The notes: generated from the letters alone by a model not told the origin. DNA of 64,000 nucleotides from Saururus chinensis (GCA_035235625.1 CP141141.1:6128968-6192967), one strand, 5' to 3'; shown: positions 11,405 to 25,768, counted from the first letter of the stretch. Program-made: numbers and translations.

Positions 11405-14400
11405 ATGACGGTATGATCAAAGTTTCAGTTCCACGTTGTTTTGTCTCTACTCAATTTTGTTTTTACTTGGACCTCAAAATTTGGTCATTGATGGTCTCAG
11501 GTCAATAATCTCTTTAAAGATGAAGCCACGGAAGAGAAGGGAGAGCGGGCGAGGATGGTGAGACTCATGTGCTCTCATTTACATTGTTTGTAGTTGGTAG
11601 TGATACAATAAAGGCTGATTAGATTTGATGTTTCACTCTGGATAAACTTTGTGTATGGGTTTCTGTGATATGTAATTTGGTTTATAGTTTATACATATCA
11701 AACTGCGTTATGTCTTTTGTTTGTTCTTTCTAATTATTTGAAATAGCAGCTTCGCATAAAAAGTCTAATAACATGGCTTACGAGCTGAGGTTTTCAGGAC
11801 CACATGTCTCTGTAGAAATGACATGAAAAAAGTGAATCCCATAGTGATTAGTATATTGTGGTCTTCTGTACATTAAAATTAGTGCCTTTTTTGGTTTAGG
11901 CTTCTTTTGTTGGTGCAATGGCGATTGCGGATCTGGTCAAGACTACACTTGGCCCTAAAGGAATGGTAAACTTTTATTTCTTAATGATTTGCTGATTTAT
12001 ATTGCTATCGGCTAGATGCAATAAAAATTATTTTTCTCAAACGTGAATGTAGGACAAAATTTTACAGTCAACTGGAAGAGGTCACAGTGTTACTGTTACT
12101 AATGACGGTGCAACCATCTTGAAATCGCTTCACATTGATAACCCTGCTGCTAAGGTTCTAGTTGGTATCCTGTTAATGATTTATAGATTTGTGCTAAAGC
12201 CTTCTTTCTTTGAACAAATGATGACAGTTTCTGTTAGCAAACAAAATGAGCAGTGCATAATACAATAGTATATATAAAGCTCGGCTAGATGAAAGCCAAA
12301 AGCAAGGGAAGCATGATAGGGAAAGGAAATTGCTCAGGTTTATTATATTCCCAGTTATATCATGTCTGTCTTTTATGTTTACATATGTTGCGATGACGTT
12401 ACTTGTTAACCTACCTCTAAAAGTGACACATCCCAGGTTTTATAAATCATTTTTAAATTGATTCAATTTCGGAAATATAATTTCATAAAACATGTCCGGA
12501 CATGGCTAAAAAAACTAGGTCATAGTAATTAACTCATTGCCATAAACAACATTTAGTAGGAGTAGATATTTTCAGGATCCTCTGTCATGTGCAAATGTAA
12601 TAACACATTAAGTAAGCAATATTTACAATAACACTACATGGCTCTATTACGTTAAATCAAATCCACTAAAATTACGCCATAGTCTGTTTTATAAGAGAAG
12701 ATACCAAAACAACAAAAATAAACCTAATTTTCTAGACTTCAACTGTCCATTACTCTACTCAGAATTACTTGTGCAGTGGTGACTATTGGGTATACTCAGC
12801 AGAATTGTAAATTTTTTATACATGCATCAATTACATCAAAAGTGAATAAGGACCATCATTTCGATCCATCACTGTAGTGAAATTTATGCATGACAACGGA
12901 ACTCTCATCCTGAGTATTCAAAATCACATTGAGTCAAATCCATAACTCAGAAGAAAAATGCAATTTTTGAAATCGGAAATCATGACAGATTATTTGATTG
13001 AAACATAATCAAAACAGGTGCAACTTACATATTAAATACATCTTCATTGACTCCAAAACTCACATATGCAATTAGGAAAACAAAGCATAAATCAAATTTC
13101 ATTTTGGTTGCTATAAGAGCTTGCTGCAAGAGTCTCAGGTATTACATGAAGTTGTTCCACAATTTACATTTATGGTGGGCATGCTACAGATGTTGCAGTT
13201 TGTAGTGAATTTTGAAGATGATAATTTGCAGGTGGAGAGAAAGAGTGAGGGATCTGAAAATGGAATAGGCATCAAGAAAACGTCACTTAAGATGCTTGCA
13301 ATATGGCATTCCTTTAAGACAAAGTAACTGATGTTTTACATGTAAAACACAACCCAGAATGCTGCAAATTTGAAATTTTTACGGTTAAATTGTTAGTTTT
13401 TCCTTAATATTCATATCAGACATTTCGAAAGTGCAAGATGATGAAGTTGGTGACGGTACCACTTCTGTTGTTGTTTTGGCTGGAGAGCTTCTAAGGGAGG
13501 CAGAGAAACTAGTGAATGCAAAGATTCATCCCATGACTATCATTGCAGGTATAACATGTTGCCTTCCTGTGTTTTCTAAGGATAGCCAGTTGAAAGTACT
13601 AAATCGTGGTAGTACCCTGGGATTTTTACAAGTAAGATTATATATTATACTTTTGGTTTGCCAGTGTGCTTTTGCTGAAATGAAGGCTGAAGGCCCTGTT
13701 TATGATGTTTACTTCTATTACAGTTTGTAGTAGGTGACTTGTATAATGTGCACGCTTCATGTTGGTTCAGCTTATTACTTTAAGTTATATGACCAAAAAA
13801 AGGGGAATGCTGATTTGACAGATTCTACATATATTAGAAGGAATTGTTTAAATAAGGTGGTGCTTGTGCAAAGCTGTGTCATCATGCATGGCGGAGATGC
13901 TAGTTACTATTTTTTTCTGCTGAAGAAGTTACCTGTGTGCCGTATAACCGTATCTGCAGTTTTTTATTGGGTTGATCCTTGAGTTTTCACATTGAATTTA
14001 TTGCCGACTTCATCTAAAGTCTGCTTTCTGGTGGTTCTTGGTGTTTCATACAGTATAGGCAGGCAAGCGGGAAGGCCCTATATTCTGTTTTATCTGTGGG
14101 ATCTTCATAGGCATTATCCCAAGAATAAGTTGGTGCAGAAAGAGGTGGTGTTAATCTATGATTCTAGACATTGCAGATTTTGGATTGGTTGAAGCTTGAG
14201 GGTTACAATTATGGTTTTTGTGGACTCTTTGGAATGCGAGTGTTTTTTTTTAATGGTAGGGGGAAGCGGGGGAGGGGGGTTAATATGATGGATGAAGAGG
14301 GTAGATTTAAGGTTTTTAGGTTCAAGGTAACGGTGTACTTAAAGGCTAGTTTTTGCTAATAGGAGAAGTAAAGGATTATTTGAGTCTTTTGGCTCATGCT

Positions 14401-17400
14401 GACACTACAAAAAAGAGAGCCAGTTATTTTTTTATAACTATCAATTTTGATTTTGGTAATATCCGAGATATATATGCAAGTTGTGCATTTAATTGAGTAG
14501 GTACTCAAAGATTTTAAGAATTATGTACATTTGTAAGACAAATGTTGAGATATATATGTGCATTTGCTGTTTTTCTTTTCTGTTTGCTTGCATATTTATT
14601 TATACATTTGTTATCCTTGTACCTGATCATGGCAGGTTATAGGATGGCTGCTGAATGTGCACGCGATGCTCTGCTGAAAAAGGTTATGGATAACAAAGAA
14701 GATGCAGGTACTATATATGCTTTGCAATAGAAGTTAGATGTTGTGCAAGTTTTATGGTCAGCACATGTGGTTTCAATTTATTTATCCTATCATCCTATTT
14801 TATACCGTGTGGAATTATAAAACGATGGTGCAACTAATATTTAGCCTTTGAAGGAGAGAATTGTGTTTGATATATCTGGTTCTATTCAAGAAAAACTTTT
14901 CATATATGTGAGTTTGAGCTTGTAATCTTTTTTAACTCCTTACCATAATAGCTAAAATTTTTCTTTAGCCCCTTGTTTCCTCACATTCTGCATGGGATAC
15001 GTTTTATTGGAGACCTATTTCTAGTGTAAGTTTTACTGAAAATCATGTTTCACATATCTGTTATGGGTTTATCCTGTTTATATCTCCTAGGTTGGTAATT
15101 TTGCTGCTTATGTGTCTTCGACCATTGTTAGTTGCACTGGTTACATCTCTCCTAGTTGGGGGAGAGGTCTTATGGTCAAATTTATGTAGCACATGGTGAA
15201 GGGTGTGCCTTACCTATATAAAAATGATGTTTCTTAGATGTCATTCTTGTTTTCTTTAACAGAAAAGTTTCAATCAGATCTGATGAAGATTGCCATGACA
15301 ACTTTGAGTTCGAAAATTCTGTCGCAAGATAAGGAGCATTTTGCCAAGCTAGCTGTGGATGCAGTTATGAGACTCAAGGTGAGGATGTCTATGATCTTAA
15401 CTTTTGTTTCATTTCATTGTGCTAATGGTACTTATTTTTTGTTGTGTGTTGAATGTCACTGTCGGTCTTGATTGCTATAAATTTCCTTAACATGTCTGCA
15501 CTTTATTTTTCTGAAAATGTGGTTGACTTTCCCCTTTCTTTCATTTGCAGGGGAGTACAAACTTAGAATCTATTCAAATAATCAAGAAAAGTGGTGGGTC
15601 GCTGAAGGACTCTTTTTTGGATGAAGGGTAAGCTGTAAGCTTAGACTATAAATATTTGGTTACTTCTTATTTTATTCAGTAATGCTTGTTTGCCATTTGG
15701 TTGCTTGTGTTCTTCAATGTCATCAATCTCCGTGTTTGCTATGCACGTTTTGAACATAGAGTGCAATTAGTTATTCCTAACATATGCTGTGAAGCAAATT
15801 ATTTCTAACTGTTGGTCTCTGAGTTTGAGGGCTTGGCTAATGAGGCTTTCGTGTTGACTGTTTTATGTTGTAATACCTTAGTATTACAAGGCAGATAGTG
15901 TATAGAAAGTTGGATGAAAAGGGAGAATAATCAGATGAAGAGGAGTAGAAGAGACGAAGAGAAACTCAGCTCTGCTCTTGGAGAACACTGTTAACGGAAT
16001 ACTGTAGCAGTGGGGCAGAAGCCCAATTTATAGAGTCAGGCTTAAGACCTTGCCTAGTTTCCTCGTTACAATTTCTGAATTGTACTAACAATAGGAATAT
16101 TTAAACTAGGAAAGTAAACTAAGCCTAATAAGAATCTAATTAAACTAGGAAAGTATAAGACTGGGAATCATAATTTCTATTCGAACTAGACTTAATCAAA
16201 ACAAGGAAAGTTCTAAATAAGTAAATTTGTTTAAAATTTAATGGAGGCAATGCTGATGGAAGGGCCATAACAATATAACAGTAGATTGCAGCCCAGTGTT
16301 TTGTGGCTAGCCATGAAGTACTTCCCTAGATGGAAAAACTTCCATAGAAAAAACTTTATGAAGTCGAGTGTTTATAACAATTTAAATTTATAAATTGATT
16401 GATTTGGTCAGTGATATATGTTGTATCTTAATGAAGGTTTCTACCTTTGTGCAACAAGTTATGTTACATACAATGTGATAGTATAAAGAATGTGCATATC
16501 CGAGTTCGGGAGAGAGTGATATTAGTTTAAAGTTTTAAAATTGTGTGACGTGACATTCAAATTTATTCAAAAATTCACATTCAGTGATGAAGTTTTGGAA
16601 TTAATTCTAAAAAATCCAACACCCAAACAGCTCCATAACCTTACAAAGCTAAAATAAACATAAAGTATAAAGTTGGGCCCATGTCGTATCTGCAACCAAT
16701 ATTTGGTTTGACATGTGGCAGCCACCTAAAAGAATCTAAGCAAATGATTTTACCAAAATATCCTCAAATCACATACTAATTCAAACTTGTATTAAATGAC
16801 ATAAGGATATTTATAAAATGTGGGTAAAATAGGAATTAAGGGTAAAAAATATGGGTAAAATTGCCCAAAAATAAAAATCATACTGTTACTCAATTTGCTT
16901 TATATAGTAAGTATGATTAGCCTTAGTATAAAAGAGGCTAGGCAGCTGCTCTCAAAGAGAGTTAGTGGCCCAACACAACCACATCCTCATATGGTCATCA
17001 TTTTTGTTGCCCAAGAGCTCTGTTGCTGGCTATCTAGGAAGCATGGATACCGGGATATGACATGACATGATGCAGACATGGGGATACAATAATTTCCAAA
17101 AAACTAGGATACGATACGGCAAGGATACAACTATTAAAAAATTATTATATATATATATATATATATATATATTCTTTGGTGCATTTTAAGAGTTTTAAGT
17201 TAAAAAAATAAAGAATAAGTAATATCTAAAAGAAAACAACTAAGAAGCTATATGAGGTAGGCAAAAAATAGAATAAAATACTAACATAAGCTAGAACTGC
17301 TACATTATAGAATAAGGGCTGAAACATAGTAACATGCATATATAAGAGAAACATAGTAAAGTCGTGTAGTAAGAACCTGAATTGTAGCATAGGAAAAGTA

Positions 17401-20400
17401 ACCAAGATGAGCAAACATTGCCTTAGAACTTGCCAAACATTGCCCCTCGGAACTTGCCAAACATTGCCCATGTACATCGGAGCATACAACAGAGAATTAA
17501 ATAATGTGAAAAAACTCATCAGAGCTTTGATAGATTGGTCTTGGAATTCACATTAATACTTCCCTTTCAATTAACAACTAACCCCTATGTTCTCCATACA
17601 TCGTTGCAACACAAAAGATGAATTTAATTACATTAATGCCCATGAAAGCAAAATATAAGAGTCCAAAGTGCTACGTTAAAGATCATTGACTAGGAGAAAG
17701 TAAATTATAAGTCTAAAGTTCAACATTAAAGAACATCATCAACTAAGAGAAAGACTGAAAGTAAATGATAAGTCCAAAGTGCAAATATTAAATAAGAACA
17801 ACATCAACATCCACTTCAACATCACTAAATGAAACCACTTCCAAATTGTTCATCCCATGCGTCTCCTGCAATATCCCACATCATGGTTGCTTCTTTCTTA
17901 TACTCATCACTTTTTCTTGATAGAAGTCGAAGAGTAGTATGTATGAACACCAAATCATCTGCACATTTTCGAATGATTTTGTTCCTCAATGAATGGAGTA
18001 TGTACTCCAATTTCTCTCACAAAGTTGCCCAAGAAGCTTAAATGCTAGGCTATAGAGAAATGGCAAGGAAGATCCATAAGTGTACCACCAAACTTTTGGC
18101 TCTAACCTCCACCTGTCTTCTAAGCAATCATATTCCCCTAATTGATCCATGCATCCAGAAAATCTAGCATACTCCACATTCACCCTCGTTGTCTCTCCAT
18201 TATCACGAAAATACCTCTTCAAACATTTGTTCCTTTCCACACAAATTTCTTCATCCTTGTGTGGGGGAACATGATTTGGAACCTCATTAAGCAACTACTC
18301 ACTACAAAATCTGGATGTTAATAAAAAAGGTATATATTAAAAATAATAAGAAAAATAAAGAGATAAAAAAGTAATATTTTATGGTTAATGGCTTTATAAC
18401 TTCAATTGATTTGTAAAAATTACCTAGGATTCAATGAAAGAGCTAAACAATGAAGTGGAGTGGAGCTTTTAGTCCAATGATCAATGAGTATGCCATGTAT
18501 TGCTTCATAAAAGGATGATGCTTCATTTTCTTCCTTGCCCGCATATCTATATAATACTTTCTTCACTTCAATCATCTTATCCCACATATCATACATTATG
18601 TAAAGAATAGGCTTGAAGACCTCTTTTATAAGCTTCAACCTTTTAAGCATTATCACAACAAAAGAAAATCGTGTCTCAGCAACGGCCAGTATCTTCAAAA
18701 GGCTAAATTCATTGAACATTGCTAGCCTCATAGAGTGATTTACAATGTGTGTCCGTATAAAAGAGGCATCATCAGCGACCTGAGTAATCTAATGACATCA
18801 ATGACATTCACCATAAACTATCTCATTCCTCTCATTGCTTTTGGCTGCACATATATTCTTCAAAGCTAAATTCAAAGTGTGTATGGCTCATGGTGTCCAA
18901 AAAATGTGGGGGTACTCAGCTTCAACAATGGCACTTGCTGCTTTCATAATGGGTGCATTATCCGTTATGAATTGGACAACATTTTGAGGTCCAACCTCTC
19001 TAAGGACATACATAATCAAGTTAGCAATCTAGTATTTGTCCTTATACTCTTTTGTACCGTTATCTGCTTTTAAAAAAATTGGTCCACTTTCTGATGCAAT
19101 CATAAAATTGATAAGTGGTCTTCTTTGTTCATCAGTCCACCCATAAGATGCTATATTCACACATTTTTCATTAATTTCTAGCAAAATGGAATGGTAAGCC
19201 ACCAGAGTAAAACATCATAGCAATTTCACTTGTCAATTGGTCACGCTCTTCATTATTCCATGCCTTCTCCAAAGGTGACTCTACAACTATTTTTCTTTCT
19301 AAGCAACACCCCTGCATTTATACTGTTACTTGTAGCCGAGCTACCTTGACTACTGGTCAGAGGGACTCCCTTAAGATGCTTCATTTTTTCAGCCTCTATT
19401 TTTTGCATCTCATGAAAATACTTTGGTGTTACTTTCGAACACACTCTAATTCTTGGATTCTTCAGCTTGAAGTGTGCCTTTACTCTAGATTAAAGTCCAT
19501 TGAAACTAAGATGATAGTAATTGCAGCTAAACTTTGTATTACCATCCCCATCCCCTTCACCTACTTTTTTACCTTTTGTAACATATCTCTACAATAGAGC
19601 AGTGGCTTCACATTCACTAGAACCAAATTCACTGGTAAATTCCATTTCCATAACTGACACTTAGCAAGGAAATAAAATTAATCTGCAAATCAAATCGACA
19701 AAGAACAAACCATTCAAATACACTCAAACTCAAAGTACCAATTTAACAAACATCGTTAAATTCACCTAAATATTCAAATAACTTTCCAACCCAACAAAGA
19801 CAATTGAGTAAAATAATTTGCCTCAGTTGCATCAATCTACTGTGCAACACAATAGATTGATAGAACTGGGTAACATAAAATAATAACACAACCTACACAA
19901 ATAGACCATTGTATCAATCAAATAACACAACTGTGGTCAATCAAGCCATCAAGCAACAAAAATAAGTAACACAACTTACACAGGTCATAGGACCCAATCA
20001 AGAATCAAGACACAAAATGACAACTGTGCAAAATAAAACACCCATTCATAAAGCTGAAGGCAAAATTAAACACATAATGTCATAGACAATAAAGAATCAA
20101 GGCAGTGAAGAAACACACTATAATAGTAAAACACCCATTCATCTAAACAGAACATACATTCAAGAATCAAGAGGCTAGTAATGTTCTATGAGGCATTACA
20201 TTATGTATTAAAAAAATAAACAAAAACGTTAGAACAGTAGGCAGAACAGAGCATGAAAGTGAGAAATTACCCAAAAAAAGTACCTTTCAGCAGAGCTCTG
20301 GAGGAGCACTAGATGGTGCCTGACGGAGGCTGAAGAGGCATTGGACTGCGGTCCAGAGGAGCACAGTGCGGAGGCCGGAGGGGTACTGGCACCTGCGAGG

Positions 20401-23400
20401 AGGTAAGAGGGGCTCTGGTCGGAGAACCCCTTATGCCTTGCGGCAGTCTGGATGGAGAAGGTGGAGCTGCAGCAACTGGCGGTCCACTGGCTGGCAGATC
20501 GCCCTGAAGGGGACGAGAGGAAGAGGGGTGGTGTTGGGGGGGTGGGGGGGTTAATTTGAAATGTAAATGATACATTTCAGAAAATCTATCAGATATGTAT
20601 CCCATTTTTTTTGAAATATTTTGAAAATGCCTATGTGTCCGCGCTGTATCCATATCTGATACGTTTTGGATACTGATATGTGAGGCTTGAGGGCGTAGCC
20701 ATGCTTCCTTGTTGGCTAACCATCCGCTTACAATTCCTTTCCCTCTTCTCCCTCTTGTCAGACATTTCCGCAATTAAGGAAAAAGCCCCTACGTTTATGT
20801 TGATTTCCTCTATTTTTTGTCTTTCACAGCCTGAAAAGCTGATCATGTGAACTTGTTTTTTATTCTATGCTTCCATGCTTTCCAAGACTTCATCGGTGTT
20901 ACACTCGAGTCTTTTCTATGAATTTATTTCTAGGAAAAGCCTTCTCTATACAATTAAAGTAGTTCAGTGTGGAGACTAATTGTGACAAAAAATCAGGCAT
21001 GAGAACTGGCGAAGACACATAATACAATCTGCTTATGCAGAAAGATGAGGATTATTAAAATAAGTAATCACCTACACTTTTTGCAACTTTATGAAGATTA
21101 ATTTTTTATGTTCTTTATTTTTAATACAATCTTTTCTAGCAAACACTTGTAGCTTGAGAATGGTCTTTTCTTTTTTTGCTTTTAGTAGGAGTGTACGTGC
21201 ATAATGGACGTGTTACACTCAGGAGATTTAGAGTTATTTTTCCAAATGCAAATTGAGCTTTAAGTTTAATTATCTTACCCAATCCATAAATAAGAGTTCA
21301 TAAATAATATTTTTGGTGTATCAGAGTAATTTAGGACTTTTATGACAAAAATCTCGGCTCCCTTTCTACTTTAATAATAGTATAGTTTAGGGGTAATTTA
21401 GGATTTCTATGACAAAAAATCTCTGCTACTCTTCTTGTTTCAATAAGTTCTAAACCGATAGGTCTATGAAATCCATATGTGGCTACAAGGTTATTCTTAT
21501 TGGAGAAATCATTATAATATTTTAGGTCGGTTGAATTCTAAATTAATTAAAAATGACAAAAATGTCTACCCCCTTCTCACTTTAATAAGTTCTAGACCAA
21601 TTAGGACTATGAAATCTATATGTGGCTACAAGGTTATACTGAAGAAATAATTGTACTATTATAAGTCTCTTGTATTCTAAATTAATTAAAAGTTTCTTTG
21701 AAAGGACAATATAGGCATAGCGTGGCAAAAATCTCTGGCCACCTCACTTTAAAATTAGTATAGATATTGTGATGCAAAGCCAAATTGGGACCCAGATGCC
21801 AAAAACAGGACTCAAATGATTTGACTTTTATTTATTTATTTAGGATTACTTTGATTAGGATCTATAGTTTTATTTAGAAATTGCTTTATTTAAGACTTAG
21901 ATTTGATTTTATTTCCTGAGTTTATAAAGATTCTGAGATAGATGTGTTTATTCCAATTTAGGATTCTATTGTAAGCATATAAAAACGCATAGATATTCAT
22001 CAGTGAAGGTAGCCTGTGATTTTTAGTTTTTACGTTGTAGAGTTTTCTTCTTCTTTGTTGGTGGATTCCTACGCTATTGCGGGTGGACTCCAGTAAGCCC
22101 TTCTGTCCAGTAGATTTCAGTGGAAACCTTTGTGCGGACTCCAAGGGCCATATCTGCGCGCTCCCCTTCCATTTTCTCCTCAATTTCCCGTTTCCCCTTT
22201 GCTGAGATGCGCTGTTCTGCATTAGATTTGTTCTTCGCCTGCTTATTGATCAGAAAAGTCAGTTGAAACGTTTATATGTTCTGTATCTATGTACATAGGC
22301 AAATTTTTACTAGCAGTTTCTTCTTGTTTTAAGGAAAACGAAAAAAATGATAATACTCTTTGTTATTGCCATTTTTTATGTGTTTTTTTAAATATTCTAT
22401 TGTGGTAAAGTAAATTCTTTTCCTGAGGTTCGTTTGGAGACATTTTTTTTACAACATACTGGTCTTCTGAAAATCATTTACTTTTTAAAATTGGTTTCCC
22501 TTGCATTTGTAGCATGGGGAGGACAACATCCTCTGCTTGTTGACCTCTTGAACTAAGTCCCCTGATCACTCCACTGTCATTATGACTGCCAAATTAGTTG
22601 ACAGGCCAGGTCTAAACAGCCGTCAGTTGATTCAGCTAGGTCAATGGTCCCTTAGCTGGTCAACTTGATTAAGAAAATCTGATTGGATTATGTTTTTGAT
22701 TGGTTGTGCTATTTGTTTTCACTGTACATCAAACTGATTATTCTTTTGTTCCTTTTGTTTCAGGTTTATTCTTGACAAAAAAATTGGGGTTGGCCAACCA
22801 AAGCGCATAGAAAATGCAAAAATTTTGGTGGCCAATACAGCAATGGATACGGATAAAGTTAAAATATATGGGGCCCGTGTAAGAGTTGATTCTATGTCTA
22901 GAGTTGCTGAGATTGAGAGTGCCGAGAAACTGAAAATGAAGGAAAAGGTGCAAAAGATAATTAGCCATGGGATTAACTGCTTTGTGAACAGACAGTTAAT
23001 ATACAATTTCCCAGAAGAACTCTTTGCAGATGCAGGGATCCTTGCAATTGAGCATGCTGACTTTGATGGAATTGAGCGCCTTGCACTTGTCACTGGTGGT
23101 GAAATTGCATCTACATTTGACAATCCGGAGTCAGTTAAGCTTGGTCACTGCAAGCTTATTGAAGAAATAATGATTGGAGAGGACAAATTAATTCATTTTT
23201 CAGGGGTTGAATTGGGCCAGGCGTGTACAATTGTATTAAGAGGGGCAAGGTACTGGCTATTCTGTTTGACTGAAACTGTGGATTTTCTTCTCCATGTTGT
23301 GCATTATGCTTAGGTTGTGTTGTTGCTTTTTGCTTTTGTTTTCTGTATTATTTCGTTGCTATAACATATTGAAAATTGCATTTAGTTTTTGAGAGAAGAG

Positions 23401-24470
23401 CGAACAACTTCATTTGCAGGAGGTAGTTTATTGGAAATTTTCAATGACTTGAGAAGCTTGCCCATGTTCTTTGAATGAACATATATGTATTGGTGAGAAG
23501 GAACTTCACCCAGGTTCCTGATGAAGATTTGTAGTTTTGATCATTTGCTAGAGCTAGAGTCAACTATAACTTTTTATAAAAGTCTGGCCCTGAACTGTTT
23601 TTTTGACTCTTTTGGATGTTCCTTTCTGAGAAAAGAACATGATGTACTCCACTTTGACATGCCCTAGACCTGTCTTCTTAATCTTTACCAAGTGATGTCA
23701 TATGTAAGATTTTATTTTTACTTTGATTTTTATCAGTTTAGGTTTATAAATTAAGATTGGTTTTGAGTATGCCCAGTATCATTTTTATCTTCTTCTGCTT
23801 AGTTGTATTGAGATTATGACTGATTATTCATATTGCTGCTCAATTGTTATTGTTAGTTATATTGTGAAACTTGGGTAACAAATTATGCCATTTTATTATT
23901 TGTGCAGCTTTCATGTGCTAGACGAAGCAGAAAGGTCACTCCATGATGCCTTGTGTGTGCTGTCTCAAACAGTGGTAGACAGTAGAGTTCTTCTCGGTGG
24001 GGGATGGCCAGAGATGGTTATGGCTAAAGAAGTTGATGAACTTGCGCGCAAGACACCTGGAAAGAAGTCTCTTGCCATTGATGCTTTCTCAAGAGCTCTA
24101 CAGTCTATTCCAACCACCATAGCAGACAATGCAGGTCTTGACAGTGCTGAAATGATCTCACAACTTCGTGCAGAGCACCACAAGGAGCATAGCAACGCTG
24201 GGATTGATGTCATCACAGGAGCTGTATGTGCCACATTAATAAATTTTCTGTTTTTATTTTGGTTCTTCCACTATTTGTCTCTAAATGACTTTTATTGGTT
24301 TACTACTTGGATTCCTGTTCTAGGTGGGTGATATGCAGAAGCTAGGTATATCAGAGGCATTTAAAGTGAAGCAAGCTGTTCTGCTTTCTGCTACTGAGGC
24401 GGCCGAGATGATTCTCAGAGTTGATGAAATTATTACTTGTGCCCCACGAAGGAGAGAGGACAGGATGTAG
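11405..24470 (+). CDS. CCT2: Cytosolic chaperonin TCP-1/CCT subunit beta
   Basis: Eleven coding exons: 11405-11410, 11501-11557, 11900-11965, 12053-12164, 13420-13548, 14636-14707, 15263-15378, 15551-15627, 22764-23249, 23908-24223, 24324-24470. All introns are GT-AG, all phases agree, and the sum is 1584 nt (527 residues plus stop), the length I recall for plant CCT beta. The protein is one of eight subunits of the ATP-driven TRiC/CCT ring that folds actin, tubulin and other cytosolic clients. Family motifs are intact: TLGPKGM (37-43), NDGAT (60-64), GDGTTS (91-96), GGGWPE (404-409) and the apical/intermediate block [20 protein letters not shown]. The first coding exon contributes only Met-Thr. 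The first in-frame ATG is kept because the next Met lies 20 residues in. Intron 8 is 7.1 kb and holds a hAT transposon, yet both flanking splice sites are good. I see no lesion. Confidence 0.97.
17033..20710 (-). mobile_element. Defective hAT-superfamily DNA transposon in CCT2 intron 8
   Basis: The short inverted termini are TCTAGGAAGCATGG on the left and CCATGCTTCCTT on the right. Subterminal GGATAC-type motifs recur on both sides (about 17045-17130 and 20590-20680). The flanks are GCTGGCTA (17025-17032) and GTTGGCTA (20711-20718), an 8-bp target-site duplication with one mismatch, as expected for hAT. A degenerate transposase is encoded on the minus strand (17828-19660). A GC-rich block at 20285-20560 may be the element's own 5' region. 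Element length is 3.68 kb. Confidence 0.85.
17828..19660 (-). pseudogene. hAT transposase remnant
   Basis: Read on the minus strand in order: a BED-type zinc finger region at about 19640-19445 (CNYYHLSF, then SRVKAHF, then [14 protein letters not shown]). Next is a DUF659-like RNase-H core at about 19210-18850, with [16 protein letters not shown] and [12 protein letters not shown]. Then comes a middle segment at 18731-18420. Last is the C-terminal hAT dimerisation region at 18120-17830, with [17 protein letters not shown] and [14 protein letters not shown]. In-frame stops interrupt it (a TAG after DKY and a TGA after FWTP in the DUF659 part), and the open pieces lie in separate frames. It cannot encode an intact transposase unless these breaks are read past, so it is a fossil. 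Confidence 0.88.
21439..21690 (+). repeat. Two-copy direct repeat, about 140 bp, in intron 8
   Basis: A unit containing ATATGTGGCTACAAGGTTAT and ending TTCTAAATTAATTAAA occurs at about 21439-21552 and again at about 21580-21690, with scattered substitutions. Shorter related phrases (GACAAAAATCTC) flank both. Non-coding; origin unknown. Confidence 0.75.
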
Positions 24471-25768
24471 GATGTCTGCTGATCGTGATGCATTGTGCAA
24501 TTTATTAGATAATGCAATTTTGAGCCTGTCTCGCTTTGCGATGAATTTTTCTTATGGTTGGCTAACGTTGATTGTCAGGATGGGAAAGTTGTGTATTGTA
24601 TTGGAACAGTACGGTTATAACAGGGCAAGAATACTCGTACGGTCCTACCTATTCTATAAATGGACGGTCTGGTTTTTGTGGGGAGGTCTTATTCCATGCA
24701 GTTTTGTACTTTCGGATGGCCCACCCTTACCTTGCAGCTGTTAGTTCCCGACTGGTATTGGGAAGAGTGTTTTTTTAAAACTCTTGAGCACCACGAGCCC
24801 GGTGCAAGGAATGTTTGAGAACTGTTTATTTCTAAGATATATTGTGTACATGCTGCTAGTGGACGTTAGCGTAAGTTAGTGTGTTGTTGATCGTAGGACA
24901 TTTTTTATGTTGGGTTCATAGTGAGTGAGGAACATTACCCCGGTATTGGACTAGTTTTAAGTGTCAAACCTCCTGAAACCATGCCGGTAGTCAGGGTGAG
25001 TGCTTCTGGGACTTTTTAATGGGCGTTTAGCGGCATTTGGTTTCCTCGTTAAGCTAAATTTTTTGTACTCGTGGTGTTAGACGTTTTAAGATGCATGGAA
25101 AAATGGGTGCGACAATTGGAACTAAGATGAGACATTCACGCGGCTGACAACATGAGGCTATCCATTCTTAGTGAACTTACGAAGCCTTCTATTGTGTCTG
25201 TAAGGGTCAAACAAAGTTCAGCTGTTGGTTAGAGGCCGAAGATATACACGGATGGTGATCCACATGTTCGAACAGCTCCAAATTTGTTGCATATCTTGTT
25301 TTTAATCCCCTTCCAAAACCAATTGATCCTTAAGGTGTGTCTACCATGTGCCTATTAACTCCTTGCAAGCTATTAATAGGGATTATTACTCTTCATCTTT
25401 ATTGCCAAGGTGGGAAATTGTTGCGATAGACCTAATTCTATTTCCATGTTCATCATTTACTTTTATTACATATTTGGCCCTTTTCCCTATTTCGCTATGA
25501 GCTGATGGTGAGGTACCTCACAACCAGTGCAGAAATCGTAAACGATCCGGTCCAAGTAGACCTAGCCTCAGGCCAAGTCGAGCAACTGGGTCAAAAATAA
25601 GTATTAAAGAGGAGTAAGAGGAGGCAAATTGAAGAAGAGGTGGAGGAGGGGGAGATGAAAGAGGAGGCAAGAAGAAAATGAGTAGGGGATGGTGGCTTTA
25701 TGATGTCATCTCCACCTGGTTGAACCTGGCTAAATGGCTAAAGATTGGTTATATTTAAACAGTCTAAG
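24471..25768. other. CCT2 3' flank, no gene recognised
   Basis: The first few hundred bases should be the CCT2 3' UTR. I did not identify a convincing poly(A) signal to fix its end. The remainder has short frames only and no domain or repeat that I can define. Confidence 0.5.

Larger units (their letters stand above)
15628..22763 (+). other. Giant intron 8 of CCT2 with transposon and repeat content
   Basis: The intron starts GTAAGC after GATGAAGG and ends TTTCAG before GTTTATTCTTGAC, restoring Gly-Phe-Ile-Leu-Asp. Inside are the hAT element (17033-20710), an AT dinucleotide tract (about 17141-17172) and a two-copy direct repeat (21439-21690). Two other segments look like weathered LTR-type sequence, at about 15890-16230 and about 21780-22230. 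They have LTR-like composition, and the second has a TATA-like CATATAAAAACG, but their ends could not be set. The rest is AT-rich and unassigned. Confidence 0.85.

Noticed and set aside
13121-14359. Several 60-100 codon frames in CCT2 introns 4 and 5 as genes
   Set aside because: One is exon 5 read past its donor; the others have no domain and fall wholly within introns.
20309-20773. 154-codon proline-rich frame as a gene
   Set aside because: It crosses the right terminus of the hAT element and its target-site duplication, so it mixes transposon and intron sequence.
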